DNA from: Acidobacteriota bacterium | GTDB lineage: Bacteria; Acidobacteriota; Thermoanaerobaculia; Thermoanaerobaculales; Thermoanaerobaculaceae | DNA length: 5,342 nt | Assembly (NCBI GenBank): GCA_027458945.1 | Contig: DAIDOU010000273.1 | Span: 1-5,342, forward strand | Direction of reading: 5' to 3' | The notes under the pieces: model-generated | Databases searched by the model: none | The model's input: the letters and a program-made list of their open reading frames with translations, nothing else | Told to the model about the DNA's origin: nothing | Shown: positions 1-5,342 of the stretch, piece by piece | How the letters are laid out: each line of letters starts with the position of its first letter | Numbering within the stretch: the stretch's first letter is position 1 | Program-made: the position numbers and the translations under genes

Positions 1-411
1 CTGCTCGACATCGTCGCCAAGGTCCCCGGGCCGGTGGTGGTCGGAGCGCTCATCGACGGTCGCCAGCGAACGTGGATCGAGCTCGGCCTGCTCGAGCGCG
101 CCCGTCGCGACCGTGCCGCCGAGGGCCGCATGCTCGATGGAGCTCTGCGCGAGGAACTCGCCCGCCCCGAGTCCTCCTGGCCCCAGGACCTCCTCGACCG
201 AACCGCCGAGGTGTGCGCTCACGCCACACTGGTTCTCGCCCCGGCCGGCTCCTACCGCGCCGCCGTGAACCGGCTCGAGGGGCGCGGGCTTCGCACCAGC
301 GAGCTCCGCCGGCCGGGACTGGCACTTTGGCTTGTTCACGAAGACGATAACCCAGGCGCTCCCTCGACCCACCCCTGTGCAATCAGGAACGTTGCCGCAG
401 AGAACCCATGA
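1..411 (+). CDS. 3' end of an unrecognised gene (partial, start outside window)
   Basis: Reading frame 1 is open from the first base to a TGA at 409-411, giving 136 residues with no start required inside the window; the GTG codons near base 34 lie in the middle of a hydrophobic strand and are probably not starts. The visible part is soluble, rich in Arg, Leu and Ala, and reads as an alternating alpha/beta domain: a strand around PGPVVVGALIDGR, helices, then a strand ATLVLAPAGSY, a helix, and a last strand LALWLVHEDD. That pattern could be the C-terminal half of a Rossmann-like enzyme such as a methyltransferase, or the soluble tail of a membrane glycosyltransferase, but no diagnostic motif is visible and I do not name it. 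The last 20 or so residues look unstructured. Its stop overlaps the start of the next gene as ATGA, so the two are probably co-transcribed and translationally coupled. Coding confidence is high, function unknown. Confidence 0.75.
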   Translation: MLDIVAKVPGPVVVGALIDGRQRTWIELGLLERARRDRAAEGRMLDGALREELARPESSWPQDLLDRTAEVCAHATLVLAPAGSYRAAVNRLEGRGLRTSELRRPGLALWLVHEDDNPGAPSTHPCAIRNVAAENP

Positions 412-2348
412 CTACCGTGCCCCCCCGCCCCCACGGCCCTTCGCGCGATGAAGGCAAGGGGCTCCCAGTTGACAGTCGACACTTCAGGTTAGCGCTTCCC
501 GTCGGCGTCTCATTTGTTCGCGATCTAGTTCCATTGTTGTTCGTTTCCTCAGCCGTTGTCTGGGCGCTACTTTGGTCTAGAGGCGAGGAGCACAGTGCGC
601 TAGTTCAGTCGGTCTGTGCGACCACGGCGGTGATCTGGGTCATCTCACGCCGGTCTCCCGAAAGAACTTCCGGATCGCAGCGCGGCCACATCCGTGCGGC
701 CATGTGGGTCATTGCAGGAGCGGTCCTGCTCAGGCTGCTTCTCCTACATTTCCTGCCCCCGCCGAACCAAACAGGCTTCGAGGAATTGCAGACCGGAGGG
801 ATTGCGTACCAAATTTTGCAGGACCACGCCCTGCCCCTGGAGTTCCGATTCACCAACCTCGCGGCGAGCGCCGGTTTCCTCCTCGGCGGCGAGAGACTCC
901 GTGCGCTGCGGGCACCCTTCGTTGTCTTTGGGTTGATGACTCTCGCCCTGCTCGTCGCAACGCTCCGGCGTCTGGGGGCAGGCTGGCCCGCCACAGCCGC
1001 GACGTCTTTGATCGCAGCGTCCCTGCGCTGGTTGGTGATTGCTAATGTTGCTGACGAGCTATTTGCAAGTGTGTGGATTGCGGCAGCGATTGCGTGGTGC
1101 CTTGTGCTCGCCGAAGAGAAGCCAGACGAAGGCGAACGGTGGGCCGCGCTCGCAGGCATGTTCTCAGGAATGCTCATGTTTGAATACACCTCGTACCGGG
1201 TCTTCATCCTCCTCGCAACAGCGTGGCTCACATTTCGATTGTTTCACCCCTGTCCGAACCTGACGAGGCCGAGACTTCCGGCGCTGGCTTCCTTTCTCGT
1301 CGCAGGCGCAGCCGTTTCAGCACCGATGCTGGCGGACATCCTGCACCACCCGAACGACACCATATTCTTCGAGGCTTTCCGTCGTCACGGGGGCGAGAGG
1401 ACCAGCGTTCTGTCAGCCGCGGCTTTGGAACACATTAGAGACTATGCCAAAGCCCTCGCCGGTGGCCTTTCACCGGCTAGCCTGTATCTGACCCAACCGG
1501 ATCAACCGGCCATTCCGCCGCTGGTCGGAATCCTGTTCATGGGAGCACTTTTCGGTGCTGTAACGTGTAGGAAGCAAAGAATCCTGCAGGCCTTTGCCGC
1601 CACCACGGCTCTTGCCGTTCTGGCCGCAGCTCTGACCGCGAACAACGTCGAGCCAGGGCGACTTTCGCCGCTCTTGTTTCTTCTTCTCGTCCTGCTCGGT
1701 GTCTTCTTCGACCGACTGAGTCGAGCTCCAGAAATGGTCTTGGCTGCGATGAAGGTGATCCGCTCGAGGGGCCTGTCGATCCGCTCGCCTCGGTGGCCCA
1801 AACATTTGGCGGGCGCGACCTCGACAGGCTCGGCGCCTACATCGGGTTGGCCACGTCTTCTGTCTTGGTCGTTCGTCGTTCCCATCGCCGTCGTCGTGAG
1901 CGGTCTTAATGCCGCCTCGATCATCAGAATGGCATCTGACAAGGCCGTCATCGGGCAGTACTGTAACGATGATTACGCCACCGCGTATTGGTTGGGACAG
2001 GAGGCCCACCAGGGCCAGGACATTGTCTTAATCAACCCGGATTCTGGCGGCGGCTGGCTGACTGACACGGACATGATCTGGCTCTACGGGCCCAAGCACG
2101 TGGCTATCCATGGGTATGGCACGTGGCCGCCGCCAGACGTGATCCCCGCCGGCGCACTCGTGGTCCTCGGAGTTCGTGGGCGCAGCCTCTCCAAGGTCGA
2201 ACTTGGACAGGTGGGCAGGCTCGCTGCCCAGCTCGGCGCACCCGAGGCCTTGAGACTTTATGACAACGCCGCCCAGAACCGATCGGTGGCCATGTTCGAG
2301 GTGCCTACAGCTCGACCAGGCGGCCGAAACTCAGCGAAGCGCCCCTGA
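408..2348 (+). CDS. Polytopic membrane protein, probable GT-C fold glycosyltransferase (GT39/PMT/ArnT-like)
   Basis: A 646-residue protein with about 11-12 hydrophobic segments (roughly 38-57, 65-80, 97-116, 169-186, 195-212, 216-234, 246-276, 290-310, 369-386, 391-411, 418-436, 487-507) and a soluble C-terminal domain from about 510. The segment at 97-116 followed by LPPP and then GFEELQTGGIAYQIL (123-137) matches the first luminal/periplasmic loop of GT-C enzymes, where an acidic pair holds the catalytic residue; here the pair is E125-E126. GMFSGMLMFEYTSYR (250-264) resembles the G-x-x-x-G...YxxYR segment of the same families. Known members move a sugar from a polyprenyl-phosphate donor to lipid, glycan or protein on the outer face of the inner membrane; donor and acceptor here cannot be told. 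The ATG at 408 overlaps the upstream stop and has only a weak Shine-Dalgarno sequence, which suggests coupling. Base composition is lower in GC than both flanks. An alternative is a non-catalytic membrane protein of the same fold. Confidence 0.72.
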   Translation: MTTVPPRPHGPSRDEGKGLPVDSRHFRLALPVGVSFVRDLVPLLFVSSAVVWALLWSRGEEHSALVQSVCATTAVIWVISRRSPERTSGSQRGHIRAAMWVIAGAVLLRLLLLHFLPPPNQTGFEELQTGGIAYQILQDHALPLEFRFTNLAASAGFLLGGERLRALRAPFVVFGLMTLALLVATLRRLGAGWPATAATSLIAASLRWLVIANVADELFASVWIAAAIAWCLVLAEEKPDEGERWAALAGMFSGMLMFEYTSYRVFILLATAWLTFRLFHPCPNLTRPRLPALASFLVAGAAVSAPMLADILHHPNDTIFFEAFRRHGGERTSVLSAAALEHIRDYAKALAGGLSPASLYLTQPDQPAIPPLVGILFMGALFGAVTCRKQRILQAFAATTALAVLAAALTANNVEPGRLSPLLFLLLVLLGVFFDRLSRAPEMVLAAMKVIRSRGLSIRSPRWPKHLAGATSTGSAPTSGWPRLLSWSFVVPIAVVVSGLNAASIIRMASDKAVIGQYCNDDYATAYWLGQEAHQGQDIVLINPDSGGGWLTDTDMIWLYGPKHVAIHGYGTWPPPDVIPAGALVVLGVRGRSLSKVELGQVGRLAAQLGAPEALRLYDNAAQNRSVAMFEVPTARPGGRNSAKRP

Positions 2349-2396
2349 GAAGCCATCCGATCCGCTGGCCACCGGCCCTACGCCAGCCTTGACTCG

Positions 2397-3137
2397 CTAC
2401 GAAGAGAAGATCCGCGGACGGAAAAGGCGCCAGCGGGCGGCGCGGTACTGCAGGCTGGCCCACACGACGCCGAGGCCGTAGCGAGTGGAGCGGCCGAAGT
2501 TGATCGAGGACGAGTCCGCCTCGTACCTCGTCGGGCAGGAGACCTCGCCGACGCGGAAGCCGAAGAACAGCGCCTGCGCCAGCATCTGGTTGTCGAAAAC
2601 GAAGTCGTCCGAGTCGGCCGCGAGCGGCAGGGCCGCCAGCACCCGGCGGGAGAACGCCCGGCACCCGGTGTGGTACTCGCTGAGCTTCTCCCCCAGCATC
2701 ACGTTCTGGAAGAGGGTGAGCGCGCGGTTGGCGACGTACTTGTAGCGCGGCATCCCGCCAGCCAGCGCGCCCTTGCCGAGGATCCGGCTGCCGAGCACGA
2801 CGTCGTACACGCCGAGCGCGATGAGGGAGCCCATCGCCGGTACGAGGCGCGGCTCGTACTGGTAGTCGGGATGGATCATGACGACGATGTCCGCGTCGCG
2901 CTCGAGCGCCGCCGCGTAGCAGGTCTTCTGGTTGCCGCCGTAGCCGAGGTTGCGCTCGTGCACCAGCGTCGGCAGGCCGAGCCGGCGGCTGAGGGCGACC
3001 GTGCCGTCCTGGCTCGCGTCGTCCACCAGGATGATCTCATCGGCCACGTCACGCGGGATCTCCGCGACGGTGCGTTCGAGCGTTCGCTCGGCGTTGTACG
3101 CCGGCAGCACCACCAGCAGGCGCTTGCCGTGGATCAC
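2397..3137 (-). CDS. Family 2 glycosyltransferase, dolichyl-phosphate-mannose-synthase-like
   Basis: With the GTG at 3137-3135 as start, the product is 246 residues and begins one strand before the catalytic fold, as usual for this family. Visible GT-A features are PAYNAE (12-17), the nucleotide-binding acidic pair in VDDASQDGT (38-46), MIHPDYQYEP (87-96) with D91 in the metal/nucleotide-sugar site region, GSRILG (116-121), EYHTGCRAFS (154-163), DFVFDNQML (178-186) and PTRYEADSSSINF (202-214). No membrane segment follows the catalytic domain, so the enzyme is expected to be cytosolic or peripheral. Relatives transfer a sugar from a nucleotide donor, often to polyprenyl phosphate; the sugar and acceptor are not readable. 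It lies 117 bases downstream of dxs on the same strand and converges with the GT-C gene. A longer frame reaches an ATG at 3230, but the extra 31 residues (MTHRARCGGGDGD...) look non-conserved and the GTG has a far better ribosome binding site. The family call is firm, the substrate is not. Confidence 0.88.
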   Translation of the reverse strand: MIHGKRLLVVLPAYNAERTLERTVAEIPRDVADEIILVDDASQDGTVALSRRLGLPTLVHERNLGYGGNQKTCYAAALERDADIVVMIHPDYQYEPRLVPAMGSLIALGVYDVVLGSRILGKGALAGGMPRYKYVANRALTLFQNVMLGEKLSEYHTGCRAFSRRVLAALPLAADSDDFVFDNQMLAQALFFGFRVGEVSCPTRYEADSSSINFGRSTRYGLGVVWASLQYRAARWRLFRPRIFSS

Positions 3138-3143
3138 CGTGCA

Positions 3144-3149
3144 CCCTCC
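3144..3149 (-). promoter_or_regulatory. Ribosome binding site that fixes the GT2 start
   Basis: On the minus strand the sequence reads GGAGGG, then six bases TGCACG, then GTG ATC CAC GGC. This near-perfect Shine-Dalgarno sequence at ideal spacing supports the GTG at 3137 as the start, in preference to in-frame ATG codons at 3191 and 3230, which lack comparable sites as far as I can see. Confidence 0.75.
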
Positions 3150-3254
3150 GCGGGTTGACCTGTCGGGCTCTCGCGAAGGAGTCGGTCGCATGTCGCCGTC
3201 GCCACCCCCGCATCTTGCACGATGGGTCACGCGGCGGCAAGCGCCGGGGCCGGA

Positions 3255-5174
3255 TCACGCCGAGGCTGGACGGCTCAGCGCCTTGGGCCCGGCCGCGAGC
3301 TTGGGGAAGAACGCCCGCGCGCGGCGCATGATCCCCTCGACGTCGAGGTCGAGGCGGGCGCGCAGGATCTCCTGGCTCCCGTGCGGCTGGAACTCGTCCG
3401 GGATGCCGAGGCGCTCGATCTGCACGTCGGCCACCTTGAGCGTCGCGGCGGCCTCTTCGACGGCGGAGCCGAAGCCCCCCGCGAGCGCGTTCTCCTCGAC
3501 GGTCATCAACCGCACGCCGGGCCGCAGCTGTACGGCGAGCAGCTCGACGTCGAGCGGCTTGACGAAGCGGGCGTTGACGACGGTGAGGTCGGGCCCGGCG
3601 TCGGCCGCGAGTCGCTCGGCCGCGCGCAACGCCTCGCTCGCCATCGTCCCGATCGCCCAGATGAGCCCGTCGCGGCCCGTCCGCAGCACCTCCGCCTTGC
3701 CGATCGGCAGCGCCCGCGGCGGGGCGTCCATCGCGCCGCCGTAGCCGTTGCCGCGCGGGAAACGCAGCGCGACCGGCCGGCCGGCCGCGAGCGCGGTCGC
3801 GAGCATGTGGCGCAGCTCGTTCTCGTCCCTCGGCGCCATCACGACGATCTCGGGGAAGACCCGGAGGTAGGAGAGGTCGAACACGCCGTGGTGGGTCGGC
3901 CCGTCCGCTCCCACCAGGCCGCCGCGGTCGAGCACGAACACCACCGGAAGGTGCATCAGGCAGACGTCGTGGAAGATCTGGTCGTAGGCGCGCTGCAGGA
4001 ACGTCGAGTAGATCGCGACGACCGGCAGGAGCCCGCGGGTCGCCAGGCCGGCGGCGAACGTGACCGCGTGCTGCTCGCAGATCCCGACGTCGAAGAGACG
4101 GCCGGGGAGAGCCTTGGCGAACGCGTCGAGCCCTGTGCCTTCGGCCATCGCGGCGGTGATCGCGACGATGCGGGGGTCGGCTTCGGCCATCTCGGTGAGG
4201 GTCTGGGCGAACACCTTGGTGTACGACGGCGGCCCCGGCTTCTTCTTCGCCACCTCGCCGGTGGCGACCGAGAACGGCGTCGCCCCGTGCCAGAACACCG
4301 GGTCGGCCTCGGCCGGCTCGTACCCCTTCCCCTTGCGGGTCACGACGTGGACGAGCACCGGGTGCGGGTTGTCACGGTAGGTGCGCAGCGTCTCGAGGAG
4401 TTGCGGCAGCGAGTGGCCGTTGACCGGCCCGACGTACTTGAACCCCAGCTCCTCGAACAGGAGCCCGGGGACGACGAGTTGTTTCGCCATCTGCTCGGCC
4501 TGTTTGGCGAGCTTGACCATCCCTTCGCCCACCCGCGGGATCGAGCGCAGGAACCGTTCCACATCGTCCTTCAGGCGGCGGTACGACTGGCCGTGGATGA
4601 TGCGGTTGAGGTAGCCCTGCCAGGCGCCGACGTTGGGAGAGATCGACATCTCGTTGTCGTTGAGGATGATCATCAGCTTGCGGCTGAGGTAGCCCGCCTG
4701 GTTGAGCCCTTCCATCGCCATTCCGCCGGTGAGCCCGCCGTCGCCGATGATCGCGACGACGCGGTAGTCCTCCCCCTTGAGATCGCGCGCCACCGCCATT
4801 CCCAGCGCCGCCGAGATCGAGGTCGAGGCGTGCCCGGCGTTGAACGCGTCGTACTCGCTCTCCTCGCGCTTGAGGAACCCGGAGACGCCGCCGTACGTCC
4901 GCAGCGTCGAGAACCGCTCGCGCCGGCCGGTGATCACCTTGTGCGGGTAGCACTGGTGACCAACGTCCCAAACCAGAAGGTCGCGCGGCGTGTCGAGCGC
5001 GTAGTGCAGCGCCAGCGTCAGTTCGAGGGCGCCCAGGCCCGAGGCGAGGTGGCCGCCCGTCTGCGACAGCGACGAGAGCAGGAAGGCGCGCAGCTCCTCC
5101 GCGAGGTCCGGCAGCGCCTCCTCGGGGATCCGGCGCAGGTCCGCCGGGCTCGCGATCTTTTCCAGGAGTCCCAT
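3255..5174 (-). CDS. dxs: 1-deoxy-D-xylulose-5-phosphate synthase
   Basis: Thiamine-diphosphate enzyme that condenses pyruvate with glyceraldehyde 3-phosphate, with loss of CO2, to give DXP, the entry step of the MEP pathway and a precursor for thiamine and pyridoxal phosphate. The 639 residues are full length for the family. In order: GGHLASGLG with H42; DVGHQCYPHK with H73; GHASTSISAALGMA (114-127); the ThDP/Mg motif GDGGLTGG (144-151) through NDNEMSIS (172-179); the pyrimidine-domain CEQHA with the catalytic E367; YSTFLQRAYDQ (389-399); DRGGLVGADGPTHHG (416-430); and the substrate-binding arginine in RFPRGNG (R471). The C-terminal transketolase-like domain runs from about 490 to 620. No active-site residue appears to be missing. 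The ATG at 5174 gives the usual MGLLEKIASPADLR start. It lies three bases after the ispA stop and has no obvious Shine-Dalgarno sequence, so translation is probably coupled to ispA. Confidence 0.98.
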   Translation of the reverse strand: MGLLEKIASPADLRRIPEEALPDLAEELRAFLLSSLSQTGGHLASGLGALELTLALHYALDTPRDLLVWDVGHQCYPHKVITGRRERFSTLRTYGGVSGFLKREESEYDAFNAGHASTSISAALGMAVARDLKGEDYRVVAIIGDGGLTGGMAMEGLNQAGYLSRKLMIILNDNEMSISPNVGAWQGYLNRIIHGQSYRRLKDDVERFLRSIPRVGEGMVKLAKQAEQMAKQLVVPGLLFEELGFKYVGPVNGHSLPQLLETLRTYRDNPHPVLVHVVTRKGKGYEPAEADPVFWHGATPFSVATGEVAKKKPGPPSYTKVFAQTLTEMAEADPRIVAITAAMAEGTGLDAFAKALPGRLFDVGICEQHAVTFAAGLATRGLLPVVAIYSTFLQRAYDQIFHDVCLMHLPVVFVLDRGGLVGADGPTHHGVFDLSYLRVFPEIVVMAPRDENELRHMLATALAAGRPVALRFPRGNGYGGAMDAPPRALPIGKAEVLRTGRDGLIWAIGTMASEALRAAERLAADAGPDLTVVNARFVKPLDVELLAVQLRPGVRLMTVEENALAGGFGSAVEEAAATLKVADVQIERLGIPDEFQPHGSQEILRARLDLDVEGIMRRARAFFPKLAAGPKALSRPASA

Positions 5175-5177
5175 CGG

Positions 5178-5342
5178 TTAACGGTCGCGGCGCGCCACGT
5201 AGCCGACCAGCGCGCCCAACAGACCACCCCCCCCTTCCAGCATCTCCGCCTCCCGGACGAGAGAACCCGCGCGGGCCTCGAGCTCTTTCCGGGCGGCGTC
5301 CAGACCCCAAACCGCGGGGTAGGTGAGCTTCCCGGCGGCCGC
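5178..5342 (-). CDS. ispA: C-terminal end of farnesyl/geranylgeranyl diphosphate synthase (partial)
   Basis: The minus-strand frame is open from the right edge to a TAA at 5180-5178 and gives 54 residues containing AAAGKLTYPAVWGLDAAR and ending in LVGYVARRDR. The G-K-x-T-Y-P...GL-x-x-A-R signature, followed by a helix and a final Y-(I/V)-x-x-R segment, is the C-terminal end of short-chain trans-prenyl synthases of the IspA/GGPP type, which build FPP or GGPP from IPP and DMAPP. The two Asp-rich catalytic motifs lie outside the window, so activity and chain length cannot be checked. The stop is three bases before the dxs ATG, the classic ispA-dxs order and presumably one operon. The frame includes an eight-G run encoding part of a Gly stretch (EGGGG). 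The short length and missing start make this gene easy to overlook. Confidence 0.87.
   Translation of the reverse strand, partial: AAAGKLTYPAVWGLDAARKELEARAGSLVREAEMLEGGGGLLGALVGYVARRDR

Noticed and set aside
605..1231. 208-codon open frame on the minus strand inside the GT-C gene
   Set aside because: It is antisense to a hydrophobic gene with clear membrane segments. Its product is Arg/Ser/Ala-rich with no recognisable motif, so it is a shadow frame.
2364..2387. Inverted repeat GCTGGC...GCCAGC between the convergent stop codons, a possible bidirectional terminator
   Set aside because: The stem is only six base pairs with a 12-base loop and no T-run follows on either strand. A repeat this short is expected by chance in GC-rich DNA.
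2670..3158. 162-codon open frame on the plus strand opposite GT2
   Set aside because: It is rich in Ala, Arg, Val and His and fully antisense to a gene with well-conserved GT2 motifs. It is a shadow of GC-rich codon use.
3212..3240. Possible minus-strand promoter upstream of GT2: TTGCCG, 17-base spacer, CAAGAT
   Set aside because: The -35 matches the consensus at 4 of 6 positions and the -10 at only 3 of 6. This is too weak to claim, and co-transcription with dxs remains possible.
2950..3744. 264-codon open frame on the plus strand
   Set aside because: It runs antisense across the GT2 start, the intergenic gap and the dxs 3' end. Its product is Ser/Arg/Ala-rich and shows no domain pattern.
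4372..5310. 312-codon open frame on the minus strand
   Set aside because: It overlaps dxs and ispA in another frame and is dominated by Arg, Gly, Pro and Ala, as expected of an out-of-frame reading of GC-rich coding DNA. The true frame has full Dxs motifs.

Overview
The window comes from the chromosome of a GC-rich bacterium that makes isoprenoids by the MEP (non-mevalonate) route. A 3' ispA fragment followed directly by a full-length dxs is a common bacterial arrangement. The strong Shine-Dalgarno site, the GTG start and the high GC third positions fit a Gram-negative-type lineage such as Acidobacteriota or a deltaproteobacterial/Myxococcota-like group. I cannot fix the taxon from this sequence alone.

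Left part (1-2348, plus strand): the 3' end of an unrecognised gene (1-411) overlaps by four bases (ATGA) with a large polytopic membrane protein (408-2348). That protein has the layout of a GT-C fold, polyprenyl-phosphate-sugar-dependent glycosyltransferase (GT39/PMT/ArnT-like) with a C-terminal soluble domain. This gene is visibly poorer in GC than its neighbours.

Right part (2397-5342, minus strand): reading leftwards from the right edge come the C-terminal end of a farnesyl/geranylgeranyl-diphosphate synthase (ispA type), then dxs three bases later, then after 117 bases a family 2 glycosyltransferase of the dolichyl-phosphate-mannose-synthase-like type. The left and right transcription units converge, with 48 bases between their stop codons and no convincing terminator there.

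A plausible common theme is inference only. Dxs and IspA feed the C15 precursor of undecaprenyl phosphate, the GT2 enzyme could charge a polyprenyl phosphate with a sugar, and a GT-C enzyme could use such a donor on the outer face of the inner membrane. I found no RNA gene, CRISPR array, insertion sequence, phage feature or clear novel system. The most useful observations are the unlisted ispA fragment, the revised GT2 start, the compositional dip over the GT-C gene, and its Glu-Glu pair where relatives usually have Asp-Glu.
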